64,000 bases of DNA from Isoetes taiwanensis (Eukaryota > Streptophyta > Lycopodiopsida > Isoetales > Isoetaceae): the NCBI GenBank assembly GCA_021234155.1, contig JAJEKV010000044.1, forward strand, positions 11,103,764-11,167,763. Reading direction: 5' to 3'. The notes beneath the pieces are model-generated. The model was not told the DNA's origin and ran no database searches. It was given only the letters and a program-made list of their open reading frames with translations. Below are positions 1 through 8,944 of the stretch, one piece after another. The translations under genes and the position numbers were made by a program. Within the stretch, counting starts at the first letter, position 1. Each line of letters begins with the position of its first letter.

Positions 1-356
1 GGACATCCGCAAAGGACGCGGCGCCGAGACCAGCGGTTCCGGGTGAAAGCTAAAGCAACCTCAACGATAGCATCCAAGCTCGCCATCGTTTGCCATGATG
101 TCCAACTCCTTGCAATAGAACGGATAAATCGCAATGGCGAACTTCCTCGTTGTCATGAGGGGCGGATGCATACCATTCCGTGAACTTCACATAACAATCC
201 ATGGCGAAGCAAACGCGTAAAACAAGAAGATGTTTAGGAGCGGTAAGGCGTACATCACTTTTGAACTCAAGTAGCCGTTGTCGATTATGAAAGGGGACAT
301 GTAGTTGTGGGGAGATTTGTCCGCACATTTTAGGGTTAGGGGTTAGGTTAGGGTTG

Positions 357-423
357 GATCACACGACGCCAAGACTACTATGTGCAACAAAAAGCACAAT
401 GCTTGCTGCGGCGTCAGGTGATC
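357..423. repeat. 68-bp inverted-repeat-ended sequence, copy 1
   Basis: The sequence opens with GATCACACGACGCC and closes with GGCGTCAGGTGATC, which is close to the reverse complement of the opening. A second copy in the same orientation sits at 2547-2615. A degenerate telomere-like run (TTAGGG variants) lies just before it at 330-356. Nothing supportable as a gene is seen in 1-545. This may be a short MITE or the end of a larger element; that is inference. Confidence 0.45.
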
Positions 424-597
424 CTCACATTATAACATTAAAAAAATACAAAGTCAACGAGCGGCTAGGCTTCTAAGAAAGAAATGGACTAAGAGATTAA
501 GCTTATAAAGCCATTGCATTAAGAAATATTATACATATGAAAACACAAAGGCACCCCCACGGCTTTTTTTTTCGGGGGGTCTTTCTTCTTGTTGTAT

Positions 598-1419
598 TCA
601 CCATAAAATTTTGACCATAGTACTGGATCCCTTAAAGACGAGGCGCATGTCCTTTTGGGCATGACAACCACCCGCTTTGGCATGTATTGCCGCAGCCGCG
701 AAGTCTTCGAATGCATCGGCACCAACCGCCAAGAAGCCATTTGAAGAGCATTTAAGGCGCTTGCTTTACCCTCATGAACTGGTATGATGTATCGACCACA
801 CTTCTGGGAAATCTCTCTCACGAGCCCGGCAAATGGGAGACGCGGAATGACCATCTCGGTGCTCTCGATACTTATAATCTCAAGCTTTAATACAGGGCTT
901 CGCCTTCCGCCCGGCCTCTACCCTCACCCACTCCCCAAAGATTTGAGCACATTTGTTCGGCCGACTCTTCCCGGGCCTCCTCACCCCAAAGATTCAGGCC
1001 GTTCCTCGGCCGGAAACTCTTCCCCGCCTCCTCACATTCCCCGGGTCGCCTTCCCTTTTGGGCGTTGGGCCTCCTCCTTTGATTTGAAGGTCCCTGCACC
1101 TCCACAGGAGGAACAGAGGAGCGAGGAGAAGAGCAGAAGAGGCGGCTGCCCAATAATTAATCCCGCATCATCATATTCTTTCGCCCGGCCTCTCACATTT
1201 TCATCCTCGCCTCCGAACCGGAGTGCACCTCCCTACTTACTCCGGAGCTGCTTCTCCCGCCGTCTGTCATGCGGATTTCTTTTCCGGGTCTTCTGTTAGG
1301 CATGGTCGGAGGAGGAGAATCTCTATCAGAGACTTCAGAGTCAGATGAAGAAGGCGGACTAATGTAATCACCGCCTTACACCACGGATGGATCCCTTGCG
1401 CTTGTTTAGTTCTTGCCAT
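598..1419 (-). pseudogene. histone H3-like long-tailed protein, decayed copy (locus 1)
   Basis: Unlike canonical H3 (about 136 aa), this locus spans about 274 codons. It opens at 1419 with MARTKQ, identical to the first six residues of histone H3. A hydrophilic Ser/Pro/Asp/Arg-rich stretch follows in another frame. The C-terminal part at about 900-598 aligns with the H3 fold: ESTEMVIPRLPFAGLVREIS corresponds to the end of helix N and helix 1, ALNALQMA to the start of helix 2. After a frame change come EDFAAAAIHAK (end of helix 2 and loop 2) and KDMRLVFKG (helix 3). At least three frameshifts and several stops make it non-functional as assembled. The loop after helix 1 is about four residues longer than in canonical H3, which could point to a centromeric-type H3, but decay makes this unreliable. 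No introns are evident. The region is GC-rich relative to its surroundings. H3-fold identity is seen in the sequence; shared ancestry with the 47.9-kb locus is inferred. Confidence 0.6.
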
Positions 1420-1540
1420 ATTTCTCAATGGATGGCGCTTTATACTACTTAACACCGACAAAAATAGACAACCGGGCAAGAGATAAATAGTAAAAACGTG
1501 TTTAAAGTAAAATATGATGGTAACGTTTTTTAAATAATTG

Positions 1541-1599
1541 TACGGAACCCTAAAAAAATATCGGACAAAATACGGAACCCTAAAAAAACATCAGACAAA
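1541..1599. repeat. short tandem duplication
   Basis: TACGGAACCCTAAAAAAA followed by an ATCGGACAAAA-type block occurs twice in a row. It lies just upstream, on the minus strand, of the start of H3-like locus 1. Confidence 0.5.
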
Positions 1600-1667
1600 A
1601 ACACAAATAAAAAACCGAGATTCAAAGCGCTTAGCCGATAGACAATTTCTTGTTGATCGCGAACTCA

Positions 1668-2467
1668 CTAAACTTTACATTTCCCTCTTTGCTCAGAACC
1701 AACCCTAATGCCATCAATAAAATAATGGAAGTCGCCGCCAATTTCCTCCGTCTCCATTAGCACTCTTAGCTCGATAATGGCCATTCGCTTCCATGGTGGC
1801 CGATAAATGACTTCCTCCCCTCTCCATACTCGAATATCCACCGTGACGGAGTGTCTATTATGGTCCTCAAACGGCTCCCAAAAAGTTGTGCAGCCTCTCT
1901 TTTTTTCTGTTTCCTTCGCTCTAGTTGACAATTAACGATAAATATTGTTTTGGAAGAAAGTATCCGAACTTAAAGGAGGACTTAACTACGCTGACCTCTG
2001 TTAGTTGACGGATGATTCGTGGAATCGAACATCCTGTGTCCGGAACCAAAAAATAAGCCATCCACAAAATCCAAGGGGGAGAAAGCACGTGATATGTCTT
2101 CTGAGCTTTTCTAACTTCCCCGCCATCCGAATATGTTAGCAAATACCTCAAACGGTGTGAAGATTTTGAAACTCATCCTCACGCCTCCGTTTTCAGACAT
2201 TCCCGCTTGCACCTCGTCAGCCATGCATTTCTTCATTGCAATTACATTGTTCTCATTAGTCTGTGGCTTACAAAGTTCACTTAAAGGGGGCAATTCAACC
2301 GGCCTCAAGCTCGGTTTCCTGACCTTTACGTTATAATCATGTCTGTAAAACCAGATGCCTATACCCCGCAAGGTCACGGCATCCATACCTTGGAAAAGGA
2401 CAATTCCGATGTCTATGTGATACACGACAAGTACACTACTAATACTTTCGGCCGGAATGACATCCAC
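1668..2467 (-). pseudogene. unrecognised coding-like region
   Basis: Three overlapping minus-strand reading frames (2467-2111, 2151-1921 and 1931-1668; 118, 76 and 87 codons) have protein-like composition but no family I recognise. A short piece near 2140-2190 (GMSENGG, then PFEVFANIFG) loosely resembles the region after the J domain in DnaJ proteins, but no J domain or HPD motif is present, so I do not call it that. The frame changes between pieces suggest a broken gene or unmodelled introns. Confidence 0.2.
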
Positions 2468-2546
2468 GACGTCTGATAAACATAAACCTGCACAATAAAT
2501 TTGTTTGTAAACACGCGTGTCAACGAAAAGAAATGAAAGATAAGAA

Positions 2547-2615
2547 GATCACACGACGCTAAAACTATCTCTCACGCAGTTAAGTAGTCGAGCTGACTAG
2601 CCGGCGTCGGTGATC
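2547..2615. repeat. 68-bp inverted-repeat-ended sequence, copy 2
   Basis: Opens with GATCACACGACGCT and closes with GGCGTCGGTGATC, the same ends and orientation as the copy at 357-423. The interior differs. The stretch from here to about 3600 holds no gene I can support. Confidence 0.45.
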
Positions 2616-3620
2616 CGTTTAAGGTGGTTACCATTTCGCGGGCAATTTTGGGAAGTCGTTTTTGGTGGAGATTAGCTCTTTGGCCATATCGGAAGGGGTA
2701 TATGCATGTCGTATTGTTATACTTTCCACTTTAGGCGCTAGAATTCAACTTGAACTCTTTTATCCTACCTATCCAATGTGTCCCCCATCGCCCGATCGCC
2801 TTTGTCGCTTAACTCTATGCTCGCCCTGCTGATGGCGAGATACTCACCCACGAACCTATTGAGACAAAACCTCCCACTTCTTGACCTTGGGAGTTCGTAA
2901 ATGGGGCAAGAACACAGAAATTACAGGAGACATGGATTGTAGATGAGGAGGAAGGGAGAGGATGCACGAGAGAGGGTGTGATCGAGTGAAGATTTAAGTT
3001 TGGCCAAAATTTGACAAGGGAGTTGGTGACGCCGGCGATGGCGGTCAAAGTCACTATTATTTTGGGCGGCGAAGCGACTCCCGAAAAATACGGGCCATTA
3101 AAATGGTTGCAATAAAAGCGCAGGCATCCCCTATGAAAATACGCCATGTGGATGCCAAGTAAGCCTGCTCATCCTTCTACCTGCCAAGTAATACTGACTT
3201 TCGTAAAAAAGGCGCAAACCTGATTGGTCCTGGCGAATCTGACGTGGAAATCTTTAGCCCAAGATAAGGGCCATTTTCAGATCCCAAATCCGCCCTAATG
3301 AGATTTCCAATGGTGGGTTTCATCATGTGTTTCTCTGTCCCATTCTGTTCATCCTTAATGTAATTTTTCTGTGTGTCACTTTCACCCTGTCAATTAAACA
3401 GTGAAGATTTATATTAAACATATAAAATGATTACATAAGGTTACATTTCAGATTACAAGCGAGGATTTGTATTAAACATTTCAGATTACATGAGAAACAA
3501 AACTTTTTATATACACTTGCTTTCATTCCTGTGCGTCTATCAAAAAGAGATCTGGGTCCAGCTCCTCCTCGTCATCTTCTATGATCACCGGGGATCGGTG
3601 GCCACGGGTCAGCTTTTGAC

Positions 3621-3929
3621 CTATTTCATCCCATTCTGGAGGAAAAGCAAAAAACCATAATGATGCAGTGTACCAAACAGAATAGCAGCTTCTCCATGTG
3701 CATCCTGCAAGCCCTTGTGATGATAGAACATATCCCTGAAGTGAAGGAATTGGTCCTCTGTAAACAACCTATCATAACAAAAGCAGAACCTGTCTAGCGT
3801 AAAGGCTTGGTAGCCATTAAGCAGAAAAGGTTTCAACCTTTGCAGATCCTGGTCAATAGTATGAGGAACAGGCCAAAGATGCTGGTGTGTAAAAATTTCA
3901 GTGGCAGCAGAGTAAGTTGAGAGGTCTGG
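3621..3929 (-). pseudogene. unknown reading frame, 3' part, cut by Copia insertion
   Basis: This minus-strand frame ends in TAG at 3621 and runs without a stop up to the Copia left boundary at 3929. It joins in frame with the piece at 11262-11539 when one copy of the 5-bp target duplication TCTGG is removed. The joined frame is 164 codons from the ATG at 11452. The protein has no family I recognise; it is rich in Phe, His and Tyr. The insertion destroys the frame, so the locus is a knockout allele or a previously dead repeat. Confidence 0.45.
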
Positions 3930-4569
3930 TGTTGAAAACTGGGATCATGTGATATTTGTATGTTTGAATGGTTGTTGAAGATTTACAGATAAGCATTTCA
4001 TGGTTAAACAGGTTCTACAATTAAGTGAGGTATAAGGGGATTAGGGACCATATTGTGGCTCCTCTTATTCAAGCTGGGTTGTGTCTAGGGCGTGAAGAAC
4101 CTATGGTTAATATTGGTACCATGGTTTTAGTTATGTGATTGAATTTGAATATTCAAAAGAAAGATAAGATTCAATGGTTCGTGTAGCCGAAATTTTAACC
4201 CAGGCCTGTGGGATATATGGGTTCACTCAGGTTTCACGGAAGGCAAGTCTATCTGGCTCCATAACCGCCGGATCGGCTGTATATAGAATGGAAAACTTGA
4301 TATAATGATGATCCTGAGCTAGATGAATGCCGGAATGCAGATTATACAGTGTTAGTGAGGTGGTTAGCCCTGCTACAGGAAACAAGTCAAAGCCCGAGCT
4401 ACAGTAACATATTCGATGACCATTGTCAATATTTAATGGTTTACTTGTATTCTAGAAATTGATTGAAGGTGAATTTGCTTTAAGGGGGAAATTGCTCTAT
4501 GATTTAAGTTGAGTTTGCTTAAGGCCTAGAGTGCAATTTAAGTCATTAGAACTAGTAGAAAAATCATCA
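3930..4569 (+). repeat. Copia 5' LTR
   Basis: 640 bp, TG at the start and CA at the end, directly followed by the primer binding site. A TATATA box candidate is at about 4280 in GCTGTATATAGAAT. The matching LTR is at 10622-11261. Confidence 0.93.
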
Positions 4570-4570
4570 T

Positions 4571-4582
4571 TGGTATCAGAGC
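4571..4582 (+). other. Copia primer binding site
   Basis: TGGTATCAGAGC begins two bases after the LTR end. It matches the 3' end of plant initiator methionine tRNA, the common primer for Copia minus-strand synthesis. Confidence 0.9.
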
Positions 4583-4597
4583 ACAGGTCTGGTAATC

Positions 4598-5716
4598 ATG
4601 ACAACAAGGTTTGGAGCAAATTTGCTGAATTCAATTGAAGTCTTCAAAGGGGATGGAGGATTTCAAATCTGGAAGGAAGGCATTAGAAGTGTGCTTGAAT
4701 TTGAAAAACTTTGGTATCTAATTGATGGCAGTCCAGTTGTGAGTGCAGGGGCATCCAGCTCAGGTGGTTCAAGTCCTTCTGCTAGTTCTAATACTCAATC
4801 TGAAGGAGGTTCAGCAACTGCAAGGGTGTCTCAGGCAGGGGGAACATCTGCTAGTGTTGAAGGTGAAGAAGCTAAAATTATGGAAGCTCAAGCCATAATT
4901 ATGTGCAAAGTAGGAACTGCCTTAAAGCTGAAGCTTCGAGGTATGAAGCCTAAGGAAATGTGGGAGTATCTTATTAAACATTATGAACAGAAGAGTTCTT
5001 CACAGATAGATATGTTAGAGAAGGAGTTAAGGAAGATGAAGCTTGTTGAAAAAGACAATCTAACTAACTTCTTAGAAAGGTTTGATTCTATTATTGCAGA
5101 TCTTGAGGGAGCTGGCAATATTTTGAGTGAGCAGTATCAAATCTTGGCCTTAGCAAGGGCAGTTTCCCATAATAGTCATTTGGCAACCTTGCTCAGGAAT
5201 GTAGCCACCTCTAAAGAACATGCCATCAGAATGATACGCACTGAATTTGAACAATCCAGTGTTACACAAGAGGAGGCAGAACAATCTGCAGAAGTATTGT
5301 ACACTGGTAAGGCTAAAAAAATTGGTTTTAAAAAATTTTCAAAAGGACAAATAGGGCCTTGCTATATGTGCAACCAATATGGTCATTTGAAGAGTGAATG
5401 TCCAAGTAATACTGAAAAGGAGTTGAGATGCTTTAATTGTGAAGGAAAAGGTCATTTTGCCTTTAATTGCTCAAGTCCAAAAAAGGGAAGAGGTCGAGGG
5501 AGATCTGGCAGTTACAGAGGTGGCAGAGGCAGGGGAAGTTTCAGAGGTGGAGCAAGTGTCAATATAGTTGAGAAACATGAGAGTAGTGAAGGAGAACTTG
5601 AAGATGACACTGTAGAGGTAAGAAAATATTTGAATTGCAATGTTTCTGTATCTCAAAATGCAAATGATAAGCAGTTTGTTGTGTTAGATTCGCATAATTT
5701 TATGGGAGCGAGATGA
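4598..5716 (+). CDS. Copia gag polyprotein with damaged protease start
   Basis: The ATG lies 16 bases after the primer binding site. The N-terminal half is the capsid-like domain typical of plant Copia gag (FQIWKEGIRSVLEFEKLWYL; LEKELRKMKL). Two CCHC zinc knuckles follow: CYMCNQYGHLKSEC at about residues 255-268 and CFNCEGKGHFAFNC at about 279-292. A Gly/Arg-rich stretch and a protease region come next. At the point where the second copy has the protease active site LDSGAEKS, this copy reads LDSHNFMGAR and stops, owing to an insertion of 16 extra bases. The gag protein should package element RNA in cytoplasmic particles. The capsid and knuckles look intact; the protease is lost from this copy. 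Confidence 0.9.
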   Translation: MTTRFGANLLNSIEVFKGDGGFQIWKEGIRSVLEFEKLWYLIDGSPVVSAGASSSGGSSPSASSNTQSEGGSATARVSQAGGTSASVEGEEAKIMEAQAIIMCKVGTALKLKLRGMKPKEMWEYLIKHYEQKSSSQIDMLEKELRKMKLVEKDNLTNFLERFDSIIADLEGAGNILSEQYQILALARAVSHNSHLATLLRNVATSKEHAIRMIRTEFEQSSVTQEEAEQSAEVLYTGKAKKIGFKKFSKGQIGPCYMCNQYGHLKSECPSNTEKELRCFNCEGKGHFAFNCSSPKKGRGRGRSGSYRGGRGRGSFRGGASVNIVEKHESSEGELEDDTVEVRKYLNCNVSVSQNANDKQFVVLDSHNFMGAR

Positions 5717-5723
5717 AAAAAGT

Positions 5724-7204
5724 GTGATGTGTGAGTCACATATGCTGAAAAATAAAGAAAAAAAGGAAGGATATGTCAAGCTTGGTGATGGAGACTTGAA
5801 GAAAATTGAAGATTCTGGTGTTTTGGAGTTGTTTGATTTAAATGGGAAGGTGGTTAAGCTAAGAGATGTTTTGTGTGTACCTGGTCTTGTAAGAAACCTT
5901 ATTTCTGTATGTCAGCTAGTGGATTTGGGGTATAAGGTGTTGTTCGAACAAATCCAATGTAAAGTTTTCTTGAATAATGAATTGAAGTTTATTGGTAAAC
6001 GAGTTGGGAATTTGTTTGGATTAAATGTGGACCATTCTCATGAAGTCAATCTTATTGAATACCCCGATCTAAAACTGTGGCATAAGTGATTGTGTCATGT
6101 AAATTCTACAATAATTACAAAGACTAGAGAAGAAAGGACTCATCTCAAAAAAATTGAAAAAAAGAAGGAAAATTCTTATGTGGAGGATGTCAACTTGGTA
6201 AACAATCAAGATTGGCTTTTAAAAATCTAAGAAAAGAGCAAAGGGTATTTTAGATTTGGTACACACGGATTTATGTGGGCCCATAAATGTTACTAGCTTG
6301 AGTGGACACGGGTATTTCATGAGCTTTATTGATGATTTCAGCAGAAAGACCAAGTGCTATATTCTTAAGACAAAAGATCAAGCTAGTAAAGCTTTGAAAT
6401 TATTTGCTGCTGAGACTGAACTCGAAACTGGGAAAAATAAAATGTATAAGATCAGATAGAGGTGGGGAGTACGTCTCTGGTGAATTTAAAACATTTTGTG
6501 CAAGTAAGGGTATTAAGAGACAACTAACATGCAGATATTCACCACAACAGAATGGAGTTGCTGAAAGGAAGAATAGAACTTTGCTTAATGCTGTGAGGTC
6601 AATGTTGAAATATTCTGGATTACCTAATTTTTTGTGGGATGAAGCCTTGAAGACAGCAGTCTATATTCAGAATTTGTTACCATCCTCCAGTATCAAAGGT
6701 GCCATTCCAGAAATGCTATGGTCTGGTAAGTTTCCATCATATGATAGTTTAAAGGCATATGGATGTTTGTGCTTTGTTCATGTTCCTGAGGAATTAAGGA
6801 AAAAATTGGATGATAGGGCATATATAGCATATCTTGTTGGATATGATCTAAACTCAAAGGCCTTTAGACTATATGATCCTGCAAGAAGAAAATTTATAAT
6901 TAGTCGAGATGTCATTTTTAATGAAAGAGAATTCTACAGGAAACTTCCAAAAATAAATTCAGATGATCCAGCTGAAAATAAGGAAAGTGGTACAGTTGAA
7001 GAGTCAAAACAACAAGTGAATGAAGTTAGCAAAGAAGCAAATGTTGAAAGGTTTGAGCAAACATATGTAAGTGAGTCAGACAATGAATCAGAGGTAGCTC
7101 CAGATAATTTTATGGAACCAGTAATGGAACATGAACCTGAAGATGAAAATGTCCATCAAGAAACAGAATTTGCTGGCCATATCAGAACAAAAAGAAAACC
7201 AAAA
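5724..7204 (+). pseudogene. Copia protease/integrase region, first (damaged) tandem copy
   Basis: This is the first of two tandem copies of the protease-integrase segment. Damage clusters between about 5690 and 6440: the 16-base insertion at the protease site, a TGA at about 6087 where the other copy has an Asn codon in the HNRLCH zinc motif, and several one-base indels, mostly at A runs. From about 6450 on it is nearly identical to the second copy and reads open through the integrase core (RSDRGGEY; SPQQNGVAERKNR), running in frame across the junction at 7204 into copy 2. Confidence 0.85.
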
Positions 7205-8857
7205 GGTCGAGGGAGATCTGGCAGTTACAGAGGTGGCAGAGGCAGGGGAAGTTTCAGAGGTGGAGCAAGTGTCAATATAGTTGAGAAACATGAGAGTAGT
7301 GAAGGAGAACTTGAAGATGACACTGTAGAGGTAAGAAAATATTTGAATTGCAATGTTTCTGTATCTCAAAATGCAAATGATAAGCAGTTTGTTGTGTTAG
7401 ATTCAGGAGCAGAAAAAAGTGTGATGTGTGAGTCACATATGCTGAAAAATAAAGAAAAAAAGGAAGGATATGTCAAGCTTGGTGATGGAGACTTGAAGAA
7501 AATTGAAGATTCTGGTGTTTTGGAGTTGTTTGATTTAAATGGGAAGGTGGTTAAGCTAAGAGATGTTTTGTGTGTACCTGGTCTTGTAAGAAACCTTATT
7601 TCTGTATGTCAGCTAGTGGATTTGGGGTATAAGGTGTTGTTCGAACAAATCCAATGTAAAGTTTTCTTGAATAATGAATTGAAGTTTATTGGTAAACGAG
7701 TTGGGAATTTGTTTGGATTGAATGTGGACCATTCTCATGAAGTCAATCTTATTGAATACCCTGATCTAAAACTGTGGCATAACAGATTGTGTCATGTAAA
7801 TTCTACAATAATTACAGCACTAGAGAAGAAAGGACTCATCTCAGCAAAATTGAAAAAAGAAGGAAAATTCTTATGTGGAGGATGTCAACTTGGTAAACAA
7901 TCAAGATTGGCTTTTAAAAAATCTAAGAAAAGAGCAAAGGGTATTTTAGATTTGGTACACACGGATTTATGTGGGCCCATAAATGTTACTAGCTTGAGTG
8001 GACACAGGTATTTCATGAGCTTTATTGATGATTTCAGCAGAAAGACCAAGTGCTATATTCTTAAGACAAAAGATCAAGCTAGTAAAGCTTTGAAATTATT
8101 TGCTGCTGAGACTGAACTGGAAACTGGGAGAAAAATAAAATGTATAAGATCAGATAGAGGTGGGGAGTACGTCTCTGGTGAATTTAAAACATTTTGTGCA
8201 AGTAAGGGTATTAAGAGACAACTAACATGCAGATATTCACCACAACAGAATGGAGTTGCTGAAAGGAAGAATAGAACTTTGCTTAATGCTGTGAGGTCAA
8301 TGTTGAAATATTCTGGATTACCTAATTTTTTGTGGGATGAAGCCTTGAAGACAGCAGTCTATATTCAGAATTTGTTACCATCCTCCAGTATCAAAGGTGC
8401 CATTCCAGAAATGCTATGGTCTGGTAAGTTTCCATCATATGATAGTTTAAAGGCATATGGATGTTTGTGCTTTGTTCATGTTCCTGAGGAATTAAGGAAA
8501 AAATTGGATGATAGGGCATATATAGCATATCTTGTTGGATATGATCTAAACTCAAAGGCCTTTAGACTATATGATCCTGCAAGAAGAAAATTTATAATTA
8601 GTCGAGATGTCATTTTTAATGAAAGAGAATTCTACAGGAAACTTCCAAAAATAAATTCAGATGATCCAGCTGAAAATAAGGAAAGTGGTACAGTTGAAGA
8701 GTCAAAACAACAAGTGAATGAAGTTAGCAAAGAAGCAAATGTTGAAAGGTTTGAGCAAACATATGTAAGTGAGTCAGACAATGAATCAGAGGTAGCTCCA
8801 GATAATTTTATGGAACCAGTAATGGAACATGAACCTGAAGATGAAAATGTCCATTAA
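7205..8857 (+). CDS. Copia protease-integrase, second tandem copy
   Basis: An open frame, continuous from 6404, covers the basic gag end, an intact aspartic protease site (LDSGAEKS), the pre-integrase zinc motif (HNRLCH with CGGCQLGK) and the integrase core with its catalytic acids in HTDLCGP, RSDRGGEY and NGVAERKNR. It ends at TAA (8855-8857), where the first copy has CAA (Gln). Reverse transcriptase continues in the same frame afterwards, so one base change separates integrase from reverse transcriptase. Confidence 0.85.
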   Translation, partial: GRGRSGSYRGGRGRGSFRGGASVNIVEKHESSEGELEDDTVEVRKYLNCNVSVSQNANDKQFVVLDSGAEKSVMCESHMLKNKEKKEGYVKLGDGDLKKIEDSGVLELFDLNGKVVKLRDVLCVPGLVRNLISVCQLVDLGYKVLFEQIQCKVFLNNELKFIGKRVGNLFGLNVDHSHEVNLIEYPDLKLWHNRLCHVNSTIITALEKKGLISAKLKKEGKFLCGGCQLGKQSRLAFKKSKKRAKGILDLVHTDLCGPINVTSLSGHRYFMSFIDDFSRKTKCYILKTKDQASKALKLFAAETELETGRKIKCIRSDRGGEYVSGEFKTFCASKGIKRQLTCRYSPQQNGVAERKNRTLLNAVRSMLKYSGLPNFLWDEALKTAVYIQNLLPSSSIKGAIPEMLWSGKFPSYDSLKAYGCLCFVHVPEELRKKLDDRAYIAYLVGYDLNSKAFRLYDPARRKFIISRDVIFNEREFYRKLPKINSDDPAENKESGTVEESKQQVNEVSKEANVERFEQTYVSESDNESEVAPDNFMEPVMEHEPEDENVH

Positions 8858-8944
8858 GAAACAGAATTTGCTGGCCATATCAGAACAAAAAGAAAACCAA
8901 AAAGGACAGAAGCTCAAATTTTAGCAGATGAAGCCAAACATAAT

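Noticed and set aside
2111-2467. Possible DnaJ-related protein
   Set aside because: Only a short GMSENGG...PFEVFANIFG likeness; no J domain, HPD motif or Cys-rich zinc region nearby.
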